Source: Phycisphaera sp.
GTDB taxonomy: Bacteria; Planctomycetota; Phycisphaerae; Phycisphaerales; Phycisphaeraceae
NCBI GenBank assembly: GCA_016125215.1
Contig: WGMF01000006.1
Location: 151,622-215,621 of the forward strand
Reading direction: 5' to 3'
DNA length: 64,000 nucleotides
The notes below the pieces were generated by a model. The model saw only the letters and a list, made by a program, of their open reading frames with translations, made no database searches and was not told the origin of the DNA. Positions within the stretch are counted from its first letter, which is position 1; each line of letters begins with the position of its first letter. Below are positions 52,133 through 61,955 of the stretch, piece after piece. The position numbers and the translations under genes are program-made.

Positions 52133-54565
52133 TCACGGCAGCGACACACGGTCAATTACCGCGCCTGAATCCATTGCACGGATTTTCAGCACGTGTTTGC
52201 CGATGGCCAACCCCGGCAGCTGCACATGGGCCCGGACATCGTTGCTCTGAACCGCGTTACTGCGGATCGTGCCGCGTTCATTCTCCTGACCACTGGAACC
52301 GGGCACTTCAACGATGACCGGCGGCTGATCGTCGGTGCAGACTGCAACGCGCAGCTTCATTCCCGGATAGATGCGGAATGTGGGCAAGAATGTAATGACG
52401 GCTTCCGCATCCCCCCCGGCATACTGAAAATCGTATTCAAGCGTCGGTGCGCTATGGTCGGTTTCGGACCACTTGGATTTCAGACCGGCCGGCAAGAGTG
52501 CCATGGCATTTCCGGAATGTCCGAGACCTTCCACCGCTTCCCAACGCGCATCGGCCTTACCCGTCTGGCGGTCGGCGGATGCGGCGTCGCGCCATTTCCG
52601 CGCGGGATCATCCGGGATTGCTGGGTGTTGCGCGCGGGTCTTACCGGATGGTTTGCCCCAAGGCCATCGCACTTGGCTGTTCCATCTCGCGAGGTCCTTA
52701 CCGGTCACGGCCCCGGGCATCATGCCATTCCATTTCCCGGCGGCAATTGTGGTGTTGTAGTGCGCCACGTCGGCATCTAGTTCTCGGCGCAAACGGGCGA
52801 TCATCTCTTGATTGGCAAGGGTGTCAGTGCCTGTCTGGATTTTGCGATCGGCCATGAAGATCAAGCCCGTTTTCGCCAGCACGTAGACAGGAAAGCCCAC
52901 GAGTTCCGTGTAGGCATCGCGCGCGTCTGCGGGGATTTCGGATGCGAGCGCCTGTTCGTCGGCCAGCAGGCGATCGTAATCCTCAGTCAATTGTGCCGCA
53001 CGGGCCGGAGTCAGCGACATCGCCCATTCGCGACTCATCAGTTCCGGTTTGCGGATGGTTCCCAACTGATAGAACTTCATGAGCAATTCGCTCGCCGGCT
53101 GGGCGAACTTCTCGCCGAGGTTTTCCTCAGCGAAGCCGCGCAGGAATTCGCGCTGACCTGCGAGTTTGAATCCCTCGGTGTTCCATGACAGTTTCGAGAA
53201 GTAGTCAATCCCGATCTCCCCCGGCTTGATGTCGCCGACATTGAGCACCCACAGCCGACGGGCGTCATTTTCCCATGCTTTGTGGAGTTCCTCCCACATG
53301 AACGCCGGGGCGGTGGTGTTGATCCAGAGGTAGGAATGCGGGCCTCCGTAGTAGGACATATGCCAGTAAACCCCAGCTCCGCCGCTGCGCTGACGTTCCG
53401 CAGGCGAGCTGAGCCGGCGGAGGTAGCCGAAATTGTCGTCCACCCACACGAGCGTCACATCGTCGGGAACCTTCAATCCGGCGTCGTATATCGCGAGTGC
53501 TTCCTTGTACGGTACAAAACACTGCGCGACCGCCCCATATTGCCTGGTCACATATCGATCCAGCAGTTCCCGCTGGTCACGGAAAATCTTCTCTATCAGG
53601 CTGATCCGGTCCGGTATGTCGTGCGGGGGTGCCTCCATCGCCGCGTCATGGATTCCACGCATGCCAACAGTCCATACGGCTTCGTACCGTCCGCGTGCCT
53701 TTACGTTCTGCTCCCAATATTTTTGAATGGTGTCGCGGTTAAGGCTGTAGTTCCAGGGTCCATTTTTCTGCCGGTCCCAGTGGACGTTGTTGCAGAGCAT
53801 CGGCTCACAATGCGAAGACCCGACGACGATGCCATACCGGTCGGCGAGAACACTGTTTTCAGGAACGGAGCCGAACTCACTCGAACAGGAATGCATCGCG
53901 GGCCAGATGTAATTCAGCCTCAACCGGAGCATCAGTTGGAACACTTTTTCGTAGGTTTTCGGGCCGATGTTTTTGAATTCCGGGTCGAAGGTATTTGCCG
54001 CCCACGGTTTCAATCCCCAGTCCTCGTCATTGATGAAGAAGCCGCGATATTTCACGGCAGGAAGAGCCATCGGTTCCTCGCCGATCGAAAGATGAAGTTC
54101 TGACCGCTTTTTGACGGGGACATCCGCCCACCAGCACCATGGCGAGACGCCTATACGACGAGAGATCTCAAATATACCGAACGCAAGCCCACGACGGTCA
54201 GAACCCGCGATCGTCAGTGCATTGGGGCTCGCGGACAACCGGTAGGCCTCCCATTGGCCGGTTAGTCCGGGCGGCGCGAGAACCAGTTCCACCTGTGGCT
54301 TGTTGTTGTCGCGCTGCGCCACGAGCACTTTCGGCTTGATCCCCGTAACCACCGCAATGTCGCTCGCGAGACTCTCCGCCGCGATTTTCACCACCTCGGG
54401 GGCGTTGGGAGGCAGGATGATCGGTGCCGCAACACCGTCAGCCACGAGCCAGAAGCTGCGGTCAGCGTCATTGGTGAGCGTCACACCTGCGAAAAGATGC
54501 TGGGCAAAAACAACAGTACCCAACACAATAAGGACCGACATACGCACTAGGTTTATTGTTTTCAT
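52133..54565 (-). CDS. Glycoside hydrolase family 115, xylan alpha-1,2-glucuronidase
   Basis: The 810 residues have a signal peptide (LVRMSVLIVLGTVVFAQHLF), an N-terminal domain with SPWCWWADVPVKKRSELHL, and the barrel beginning YRGFFINDEDWGLKPWAANT, both GH115 signatures. LNYIWPAMHSCSSEFGSVPE and VWVDDNFGYLRRL follow. It removes (4-O-methyl)glucuronic acid from xylan. GAGGTGG precedes the ATG. It fits the XylR/esterase locus; whether XylR controls it is unclear. Confidence 0.92.
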   Translation of the reverse strand: MKTINLVRMSVLIVLGTVVFAQHLFAGVTLTNDADRSFWLVADGVAAPIILPPNAPEVVKIAAESLASDIAVVTGIKPKVLVAQRDNNKPQVELVLAPPGLTGQWEAYRLSASPNALTIAGSDRRGLAFGIFEISRRIGVSPWCWWADVPVKKRSELHLSIGEEPMALPAVKYRGFFINDEDWGLKPWAANTFDPEFKNIGPKTYEKVFQLMLRLRLNYIWPAMHSCSSEFGSVPENSVLADRYGIVVGSSHCEPMLCNNVHWDRQKNGPWNYSLNRDTIQKYWEQNVKARGRYEAVWTVGMRGIHDAAMEAPPHDIPDRISLIEKIFRDQRELLDRYVTRQYGAVAQCFVPYKEALAIYDAGLKVPDDVTLVWVDDNFGYLRRLSSPAERQRSGGAGVYWHMSYYGGPHSYLWINTTAPAFMWEELHKAWENDARRLWVLNVGDIKPGEIGIDYFSKLSWNTEGFKLAGQREFLRGFAEENLGEKFAQPASELLMKFYQLGTIRKPELMSREWAMSLTPARAAQLTEDYDRLLADEQALASEIPADARDAYTELVGFPVYVLAKTGLIFMADRKIQTGTDTLANQEMIARLRRELDADVAHYNTTIAAGKWNGMMPGAVTGKDLARWNSQVRWPWGKPSGKTRAQHPAIPDDPARKWRDAASADRQTGKADARWEAVEGLGHSGNAMALLPAGLKSKWSETDHSAPTLEYDFQYAGGDAEAVITFLPTFRIYPGMKLRVAVCTDDQPPVIVEVPGSSGQENERGTIRSNAVQSNDVRAHVQLPGLAIGKHVLKIRAMDSGAVIDRVSLP

Positions 54566-54706
54566 TTGAGGCCACCTCTATAAATTTGCGTTTCAAGTCG
54601 TTGTGATGATTTTCTGCGGGGCTGGCGAGTTCGGTTCGGGGATTCGTGGCAAAGTTGCGGTCCGTTGTGGACACCGATGTCGGTTGGACGCGGCCAGCCG
54701 CAGCCG

Positions 54707-55327
54707 TCAGGCGACCAGCCGGGCGTAGCGGTCGAAGTTGTAAACCAGATTGCGCAGGCCAATCATAGCGTGTGCCCGCGTGATGCCGATGCATCGCAGC
54801 AATGTCCGGCCCAGACAGCAGCCGAACTGTGACTGCCGGCCGAACACATGCTCGACACGCGCACGCACCTTGGACTTTTGGTGATTCGCCCGCCGGCTGC
54901 GTTCACACAGCGGGCCGGCGCGGTTGCCTTTGCGGTGAATGCGGTCGCGGTGGCCGTGCGATTCGAGCATCTCGGTGATCGCAGCGCTGCGATAGGCGCT
55001 GTCGGCGTACACGTCCTTGTTGGCGTTGTCCTCGTCCAGCAGGTCGTCCATCACCTGAGTGTCGTGTGTGGCGGCGTCGGTGACGGCGTACTTGCGAATC
55101 AGCTTGTGCTCGGCGTCCACGTTGATGTGATTCTTGTAGCCGAAGTGCGTCACGCCATGCTTGGTCAACCAACGCGCGTCGGTGTCCTTCTGCCTGCCTT
55201 TGCAGGGGTTTTGATCGAACGACGCAGGTCGCTCGCCCGCCTTGATTTGCGCATTGTCCTCCCGGCTGTTGCGCTGGCGCGGTGCCGACACGATGCTCGC
55301 ATCGATGATGCTGCCCCTGCGAGCGGC
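54707..55327 (-). mobile_element. IS5-family transposase, 5' truncated
   Basis: Transposase C-terminal two-thirds: SIIDASIVSAPRQRNS (first Asp), DKDVYADSAY-like KDVYADSAYRSAAITEM (second Asp) and RARVEHVFGRQSQFG (Glu). The N-terminus is lost at the junction with hypD near 55327. It is on the minus strand and abuts the truncated hypD on the plus strand. Confidence 0.85.
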
Positions 55328-55328
55328 G

Positions 55329-56063
55329 AACCCCGCCCCGGTCGTGTTCGGCGCGGTGGGATTTGAAACCACCGCGCCCGCTACCGCCGTGGCGGTCACC
55401 GAGGCGAGGCATCGCGGGCTGGACAACTTCTCCGTGCTTGTCAGCCACAAGCGTGTCGTGCCAGCCATGATGGGCCTGCTCGCGGCGCCCGAGCGGCCGG
55501 CGAGGCTCGACGGGTTCCTCTGCCCCGGCCACGTCAGCGTGATCATCGGCTCCAACGCCTACGCGCCGATTGTCGATCAGCACCGCCTGCCCCGCGTGAT
55601 CGGAGGGTTCGAGGAGTTCCTCATGGCCGAAGCGCTGGCTGCGCTGGCCGAACAGATTGTCACCGGCGAACCGGCGCTGGTGAACCTGTATCCCGAAGCG
55701 GTCAGCGCCGCGGGTAACACCGTCGCGCAACGACTGCTCGACGAGGTGTTCAAGCCGGCAAGCGTTCGTTGGCGCGGGCTGGGCGTGATCCCCGACAGCG
55801 GTCTGGTCTTGCGCGACGCACTGGCGCCGTTCGACGCCGAGCGAAAGTACGGTTTGGTCAAGCCCAACGACCTCGAACCGAAGGGGTGTATTTGCGGCGA
55901 CGTGATCGCCGACCGCGCCGCACCCGACCAGTGCTCACTGTTCGCTCGTGGCTGCACGCCGATCAGTCCGATCGGCCCCTGCATGGTGTCCAGCGAAGGC
56001 ACCTGTCAGGCGTGGTTCAAGTACCGCCGCGCCGGATCAACCGGCCCGAAGGGAGTCTTTTGA
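55329..56063 (+). pseudogene. hypD: Hydrogenase maturation factor HypD, 5' truncated
   Basis: HypD helps build the Fe(CN)2CO site of [NiFe] hydrogenases. Readable from PVVFGAVGFETTAPATAVAV to the conserved cysteine end (KGCICGDVIADRAAPDQC, GCTPISPIGPCMVSSEGTC). About the first 120 residues are gone at the IS5 junction. TGATG couples it to the hypE remnant, so both were once an operon. Confidence 0.85.
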
Positions 56064-56776
56064 TGACCACCGCGACAACGATTGCAAATGGCAACATGAT
56101 CATGCTCGCCCACGGCGGGGGCGGGCAGTTGACCGACGAACTGATCCAGCAGTCGATCCTGCCGCGGCTCGGTAATAAGGTGCTCGGGCAACTGCTCGAC
56201 GCGGGAATTGTCGAGCCGTTTGGCGAGGATGCACCGGCGATCACGATCGACAGCTACGTCGTCAGCCCGTGGCGCTTCCCCGGCGGTGACATCGGCTATC
56301 TCAGCGTGTGCGGCACGGTTAACGACTTGGCGGTGTGCGGGGCCGAACCGATGGGCATCGCGCTTGGGCTGATCATCGCCGAAGGATTTGCCCGGCGTGA
56401 CCTCGAGGCGGTGCTCGACTCGGTCGCCGCCGCGTCGAAACTGGCCGGTGTGCCCGTAGTCACCGGCGACACCAAGGTCGTCGGCCACAACCAGGGCGAC
56501 GGCGTGTATATCACCACCGCCGGTATAGGCCGTCGGCCTAAGGGAGTGAATCTCAGCCCCGGGCGGGTCCGACCGGGCGATCTGCTGGTGGTCAAGCGCC
56601 TGCTGACTCACGAGCATGTGCATATCAAACAGGTCCCCAAACAAGTCGGGTTCGGTACGTCCGCGGCGATGCACCTGATCTTTCGGCGTGAACTGGGCAT
56701 GAGCCCCAGTGAATACCGCAAGAAGTTCGGCTATTGCATCACGCCTCGCCGATCCCAAGCACGAAGAACACAATGA
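56063..56776 (+). pseudogene. hypE: HypE N-terminal half fused to an AraC HTH fragment
   Basis: Residues 1-176 are hypE: MLAHGGGGQLTDELIQQ, VSPWRFPGGDIGYLSVCGTV, GTVNDLAVCGAEPMG and VVTGDTKVV. The protein then switches to a C-terminal AraC DNA-binding helix pair (KQVPKQVGFGTSAAMHLIF then RRELGMSPSEYRKKFG) and a short tail. The hypE catalytic C-terminal half, with the Cys for carbamoylation, is missing, so hydrogenase maturation cannot work from here. Junction near 56591. Confidence 0.8.
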
Positions 56777-56868
56777 TCTGGTCGAATGGTTTGGATGACG
56801 ACTTCGATCCTAAGGCGTTCGACATCGGCGAGATCAACGACATGCTGGCCGAGTGGCGGGAGAGATGA
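56740..56868 (+). pseudogene. pRiA4b-like (plasmid pRiA4b ORF-3 family) C-terminal remnant with frameshift
   Basis: LADPKHEEHNDLVEWFG in one frame and, after a one-base shift near 56790, DDFDPKAFDIGEINDMLAEW in the next match the end of pRiA4b ORF-3 proteins. It directly follows the AraC fragment. Confidence 0.6.
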
Positions 56869-56984
56869 ACATCTGGCGAAGACACCCCAGACACTCCCAG
56901 CATTTCTTCAGGTTAGGTGCTGCTGTTTATGGAATTCTTCGATCTCTCTGCTCTTCGCAGGCACGCTGTCTAGGAATATCCCAG

Positions 56985-57299
56985 TCATCCGTACGCCGGG
57001 CACCGCCCTTTAAACGGGTATGTCGAGCACATCATGGGCGACGGCGCCGCGTAGTCGTGGCCGGCTTTGATCGCGGACCACACCTGGCGGACGTTCTCGG
57101 TCAGGGCGTTGGCCTCGAGGTCGGCCTGTCCCGTACGGTCTGAACTTCCGGGGGCGCCACTCCCGGGGGCGGGGGTGGGGGCTTTTTTCTGGTCGTCGAC
57201 AAAGGTGTTGAACCCCCCGATGGCGTCGGAGCGGATGGCGTCCATGGAGCCCGTGCGGTCGAGCAGGAAGGCGAAGTGGGTGAAGTCGGAATCGGTCAT
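56985..57299 (-). pseudogene. vWA-domain protein, N-terminal fragment fused to unknown sequence
   Basis: Begins TDSDFTHFAFLLDRTGSMDA (MIDAS-like DRTGS) then GFNTFVDDQKK, typical of vWA proteins on mobile elements, with an AAGGAG site. After about residue 40 an unrelated stretch follows (TENVRQVWSAIKAGHDYAAP), so the vWA domain is cut short. Confidence 0.65.
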
Positions 57300-57526
57300 G
57301 GCAGTACTCCTTAGTTAGTATTGATCCAGACTATCTGGATCAAATAAATCATAAAGATTATGGGTGACAGCACCATGTCAGCCATGTCATAAGTTTCCTG
57401 CATCAGATGTCAGACTAAGGGATTACGTGATACGTTTGTGTTTTGAGATCAAATACAATACCGTTCGGCATCGTGCGTGACGCATAACCGAAATATTCTT
57501 AGTGATTTTTTTTGATCGGTCATGAT
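57300..57526. other. AT-rich intergenic stretch
   Basis: About 225 bases of low GC without a recognised gene or clear promoter. The composition change begins here and continues to about 58350. Confidence 0.5.
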
Positions 57527-58216
57527 ATGAAGAAAAAAACTGAACGATCATATTACCCAATTGTCGAGCGGTGGATGAAACGCCATTTCAAGTGCTTCGA
57601 CAGCCGCATAAATTGTGGCCTGAAATATAGTCGTTGTGACGTAGTAGGAATACGCGATGTTGGAGGCGAACTTTCAGGTGAAACAGAAACGATCTGCATT
57701 GAGGTCAAACGGGGAACGGAACCATTCGCAACAGCCAGTGGTCAAGCCTTGGGCTACCGCGTCTATGGGAATAGAGTTTACCTTGCAGATGTGCGGGCAA
57801 ATAAGTTCAGTAACGACGAATTGGCTATAGCAAGCACGCTTGGGATCGGCTTAATACATATCAGCAAAAAAATGCATTGCACCGAAGTATTATCAAGTCC
57901 CTACTATAACCCCATGACTCGGCTGAATTTGCTTTTGCTGCAAAGAATGGCAATTGCTCAATGCCGATTATGCGGTACATTCTTTCGTACAGGTGATGAA
58001 AATAATCGCAATAAGTTTGTAACCCGAGAAAATTTGAAGAATGCTATTAAGTACGAAAAAGGCATGATATTCTGGAATTGGGATCTCGGTCAGCGAAAAG
58101 CAAAATTAGGTATTGAGCATACGAAAGGTACTACAACTTGGGAGAGGAGGTATATCTGCCCAGATTGTATTTCACGAGTATTGATACAAATTGTTCCGTC
58201 AGATTGGACAGAATAA
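57527..58216 (+). CDS. PD-(D/E)xK nuclease-like protein with zinc-finger cysteines
   Basis: 229 residues, AT-rich codons unlike all neighbours, so probably transferred recently. Nuclease-like core: SRCDVVGIRDV (Asp) and TICIEVKRGTEPF (E-x-K), then ASGQALGYRVYGNRVYLADV. C-terminal CRLCGTFFRTGDENN and CPDCISRVL provide two CxxC pairs. It resembles restriction-type nucleases or defence-island proteins; exact function unknown. Confidence 0.65.
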   Translation: MKKKTERSYYPIVERWMKRHFKCFDSRINCGLKYSRCDVVGIRDVGGELSGETETICIEVKRGTEPFATASGQALGYRVYGNRVYLADVRANKFSNDELAIASTLGIGLIHISKKMHCTEVLSSPYYNPMTRLNLLLLQRMAIAQCRLCGTFFRTGDENNRNKFVTRENLKNAIKYEKGMIFWNWDLGQRKAKLGIEHTKGTTTWERRYICPDCISRVLIQIVPSDWTE

Positions 58217-58217
58217 A

Positions 58218-58343
58218 ATGTCAGCTACAGTTGTCTTTAATGCAACAACAAATCCAAATGATCACGCAATAAATATTCTATCATCTGCAAGCTTTACGAT
58301 TCAAGTGCAGATATATGTGAGATGCAGATTCATAGTCGATTAG
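58218..58343 (+). CDS. Short truncated ORF after the AT-rich gene
   Basis: 41 residues starting MSATVVFNATTNPNDHAINI, one base after the nuclease-like stop. It ends where GC content rises, so it is probably a truncated companion gene. Confidence 0.4.
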   Translation: MSATVVFNATTNPNDHAINILSSASFTIQVQIYVRCRFIVD

Positions 58344-58354
58344 ATTACACACAC

Positions 58355-58499
58355 TTCGTCGCAAAAGTCTCCTAAAGTTCGGCCACGTCATGGGCCTGCC
58401 CATCCGCACCGACCTCGAAAACTCGTGCACCGTGCGGCGCAGGGCTTGTTCGTGACCGTGGTCTACCTCTTCGGGTTTGGGCGGGGCTGGCTTGGACAT
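58355..58499 (-). pseudogene. Truncated small protein cut by the AT-rich insert
   Basis: MSKPAPPKPEEVDHGHEQAL then RRTVHEFSRSVRMGRPMTWP reads in GC-rich DNA; beyond about 58355 the frame enters AT-rich DNA and loses similarity. Not recognised. Confidence 0.4.
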
Positions 58500-58546
58500 G
58501 TGAGGATTCGCTCCGTCGAACCCGAGGCTAGACCAACCACCTGACC

Positions 58547-59548
58547 TCAGCGCGTCAGGCGGCTGGTTTTTTTCCCGGTAGTCTTCTGACCGCCACCCCG
58601 ACTTGTGCCCTTGACTGTTTTATAGCGCACCACCGTGGCTTGGGCTAGTTCCTTCACACGCTCGACCAGTTCCGGGGGCTTCTTCACCTCGCAGTGCGGG
58701 CCCATGCTCAGGACCCACCAGACGATCTCGTCCAGGCCGTCGACGTTAAATCGCAACGTGATCGAACCGTCCTCGTGGAACTCGGCCTGCTGGCTGCGGT
58801 GCCAGTGGGTGTCCGCGATCGTCTCGGCAAACTCACGGTCGAAGAGGATCTCCACCTCGTACTTCCGGGGGCCACGGATCATCCGCCAGGCGTCGCCGAG
58901 GTGGTCCTCGACCTTGAAGTCGTCGGGGATCATGTAGGGCTTGGGTGTCTGCTTGATGTGGGTGAAGCGGTTGAGCTTGAGGTTGCGGATTGCCTTGCGA
59001 CCACAGTGGTAGCCCACCGCGTACCACGCCCGCTGGGAAAACAGCAACGCATACGGCCGGAACTCAAACACCTCGTCGCCCTTGCCGGTGTCGGTGTGGT
59101 TGCCCAGGCTGGTCTCGACCGACTCGTAGCGGCACTCAAGCACCCGCTTGCGGGCGATGGCAAGGCGGACGGTGTCGTAGACATCGCGGATCCCGTCGTG
59201 CGGGCCGGCCTTGCCCAACTCGATGGCGATGTGCTTGTCGATCTCGGACAGTTCGTTCTGGATGACCTGCGGCAATTGCCCACGCACCTTGGCAATCGCA
59301 CGACCAGCGGCGCGTGTGAGGGGCACCTGTTCCTTGCCGCCGATGTGCTCAGCCAGGGCGACCAAGGCCAGGGCCTCGTCCATGGTGAGCTCGACCGGGG
59401 GCATGAAGAAGTGCTTGTGGATGCGGTAGCCGTTGGTCTCAGGGTCGTGGAAGTAGGGGATGCCGACGCTCTCGAGGATCTTCATATCGCGGTAGAGCGT
59501 GCGGACGGTGCCCGCGGGAGCGCCAGAGTGGGAAACACTCAAGACCAA
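58547..59548 (-). pseudogene. WYL-domain transcriptional regulator, 5' truncated
   Basis: Residues from TLYRDMKILESVGIPYFHD onward are a DeoR-type HTH end plus WYL domain (FRPYALLFSQRAWYAVGYHC, RNLKLNRFTHIKQTPKPYMI) and a WCX tail (ILFDREFAETIADTHWHRSQ). The first HTH helices are missing and the frame begins in foreign sequence. May be non-functional, or a regulator acting through its remaining domain. Confidence 0.7.
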
Positions 59549-59681
59549 GATGCGCCCGGGTGACGAATTGCGTGCCTACTCAAGCCCCGATGAGTCGTGG
59601 GAGAACCTCGCCGGCCGTGCCGGCATCGCCCTGATCCGCAACGGGCGCGTGATCGACGACATCCTGACGGTGATGAACTGA
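59545..59681 (+). pseudogene. C-terminal fragment of a small conserved protein
   Basis: KMRPGDELRAYSSPDESWEN and GRAGIALIRNGRVIDDILTV form the end of a small protein often seen in planctomycetes. Its 5' end is missing at the same junction that truncates the WYL gene. Confidence 0.5.
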
Positions 59682-59861
59682 GGCTCTATGTCTAATACAA
59701 CTGCAATGGTGACCTACACGATAAAGTCTTGACCGTTTGACACACCACACCCCGGCGTGTGGAATAGCAAGGCCTAGCGCAGCCGACGGGGCGGCTCGTA
59801 GTCTCCCATCTCTGCCGGGCGGCATCATCCAGCCCTATACGTGGTCGGGTACGGAAAGCTT

Positions 59862-61955
59862 ATGCAAAACGGACAGCTCAACTGGATCGCCGGGTTTATC
59901 TGGAATATCGCGGATGACGTGCTCCGCGACGTATACGTCCGGGGTAAGTACCGCGACGTGATTCTCCCCATGACCGTCATCCGCCGGCTCGACGCCGTGC
60001 TGGAACCGACCAAGGAAGCCGTCCTCAAGCTCAACAAGCAACTCGACGACGCAGGCGTGGCCAACAAGCAAGCCGCCCTGTGTCAGGCCTCCGGCAACGC
60101 CTTCTACAACGTCTCGCCGTTCACTCTCCGCGACCTCCGCGCCCGCGCCAAACAGCAGCAACTGAAGGCCGACTTCGAGGCCTACCTCGACGGATTCTCG
60201 AAGAACGTCCAGGAGATTCTCGACAAGTTCAAGTTCCGCAACCAGATCCCCACACTCGTCGAAGCCGACATCCTCGGCAGCATGATCGAGAAGTTCACCT
60301 CCAACGACATCAACCTCGGCCCCAACCCGGTCTACGACCAGGACGGCAAAGTTCGCATGCCCGGCTTGGACAACCACGCAATGGGCACGATCTTCGAGGA
60401 GCTGATCCGCCGATTCAACGAGGAGAACAACGAGGAGGCCGGGGAACACTTCACGCCGCGAGATGTCGTTCAGTTGATGACCAACCTGATCTTCTACCCG
60501 ATCTGGGAAGACATCAAGGACGCCAGCTATCGCGTGTTTGACGGCGCGTGTGGCACAGGCGGCATGCTGACTGTCGCCGAGGAGACCCTCCTGCAACTCG
60601 CTAAGGAGCGCGGCAAGGAGATTCAGGTCCACCTATTCGGCCAAGAGGTCAATCCGGAGACATACGCCATCGTCGTGGGCGATCTACTGCTCAAAGGCGA
60701 GGGCGCTGCGGCGGACAACATGAAGTACGGCTCCACACTCTCCGCCGACGCCTTCCCGTCGATGGAGTTCGACTTCATGCTCTCCAATCCCCCCTACGGC
60801 AAGAGCTGGAAGACCGACCTCGAACGCATGGGCGGCAAGAAAGACCTGTCCGATTCTCGCTTCACCGTCCAGCATCAAGGCGACGAACTCTCGCTCATCA
60901 CCCGGTCCAGCGACGGCCAGCTCATGTTCCTCGTAAACAAGCTGGCGAAGATGAACCACAACACGCCGTTGGGCAGCCGCATCGCAGAGGTCCACAACGG
61001 TTCATCCCTGTTCACCGGTGACGCCGGCCAGGGCGAATCCAACATCCGCCGCTGGATCATCGAGAACGACTGGCTGGAAGCCATCATCGCGTTGCCGCTG
61101 AACATGTTCTACAACACCGGCATCGCCACCTACATCTGGGTACTCACCAACCGCAAGCCCGATCTCCGCAAGGGCAAGGTCCAACTCATCGACGCCACCG
61201 GTATCTACACCCCGCTGCGCAAAAACCTCGGTAAGAAAAACTGCGAACTCTCGGCCGAGCAGATCAAGCAGATCACCGACTTGTTCCTGGCCTTCGAGGA
61301 GACCGAGCAGTCGAAGGTCTTCCCCAACGCCGCCTTCGGCTACTGGAAGATCGTCGTCGAGCGCCCGCTGCGATTGTGCGTTGATTTGTCCACGAGGAAA
61401 GTGACTGCGTTCCGCAAGGTCTGCGCAGAGGCCAACGATGAACCACTGGCTAACCTGGTGGACCGCATCGCCCAGAGCCTCGGTCCCGGACCACACATGG
61501 ACTTCAACGCATTCATGGAGGTCGCCGAGACCGATGCAGAGAAGCACAACGTAAAGTTGCCCGCCAAGCGGGTAAAGCTGCTCCAGACTTCTCTGGCTTC
61601 CCGCGATGAAGCCGCCGAGCCCGTTATCAAAAAGAAGACCAAGGACACCATCGAATACGAGCCCGACACCGACCTGCGCGACACCGAACAGGTGCCGCTG
61701 CTAGAAGACGGCGGCATCGAGGCGTTCTTCCAGCGCGAGGTCCTGCCGCATGTGCCCGATGCCTGGATCGACCACGCCAAGACGCAGATCGGCTACGAGA
61801 TCAGCTTCACCCGGCACTTCTACAAGCCCACGCCGCTGCGATCGCTGGATGAGATCAAGGCCGACCTCAAAGCCCTTCAGGACGAGGCCGAGGGATTGCT
61901 TGATGAGATCGTTGCGCCTGCTGGCGCGGCCGCCGGGAATGGAGGCGGATCATGA
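59862..61955 (+). CDS. hsdM: Type I restriction-modification methyltransferase (HsdM)
   Basis: The 697 residues have the N-terminal HsdM helical domain (GQLNWIAGFIWNIADDVLRD) and an N6-adenine methyltransferase core: AGEHFTPRDVVQLMTNLIF, motif I FDGACGTGGMLT and motif IV LSNPPYGKSW. It is followed by a specialised C-terminus. It ends ATGA with the next gene. No hsdR is in the window. Start ATG at 59862 chosen over GTG at 59841. Confidence 0.93.
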   Translation: MQNGQLNWIAGFIWNIADDVLRDVYVRGKYRDVILPMTVIRRLDAVLEPTKEAVLKLNKQLDDAGVANKQAALCQASGNAFYNVSPFTLRDLRARAKQQQLKADFEAYLDGFSKNVQEILDKFKFRNQIPTLVEADILGSMIEKFTSNDINLGPNPVYDQDGKVRMPGLDNHAMGTIFEELIRRFNEENNEEAGEHFTPRDVVQLMTNLIFYPIWEDIKDASYRVFDGACGTGGMLTVAEETLLQLAKERGKEIQVHLFGQEVNPETYAIVVGDLLLKGEGAAADNMKYGSTLSADAFPSMEFDFMLSNPPYGKSWKTDLERMGGKKDLSDSRFTVQHQGDELSLITRSSDGQLMFLVNKLAKMNHNTPLGSRIAEVHNGSSLFTGDAGQGESNIRRWIIENDWLEAIIALPLNMFYNTGIATYIWVLTNRKPDLRKGKVQLIDATGIYTPLRKNLGKKNCELSAEQIKQITDLFLAFEETEQSKVFPNAAFGYWKIVVERPLRLCVDLSTRKVTAFRKVCAEANDEPLANLVDRIAQSLGPGPHMDFNAFMEVAETDAEKHNVKLPAKRVKLLQTSLASRDEAAEPVIKKKTKDTIEYEPDTDLRDTEQVPLLEDGGIEAFFQREVLPHVPDAWIDHAKTQIGYEISFTRHFYKPTPLRSLDEIKADLKALQDEAEGLLDEIVAPAGAAAGNGGGS

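Noticed and set aside
54566..54620. XylR operator before the GH115 gene
   Set aside because: A single TTGCGTTTCAA-like site is present but lacks the second box at 20 bases.
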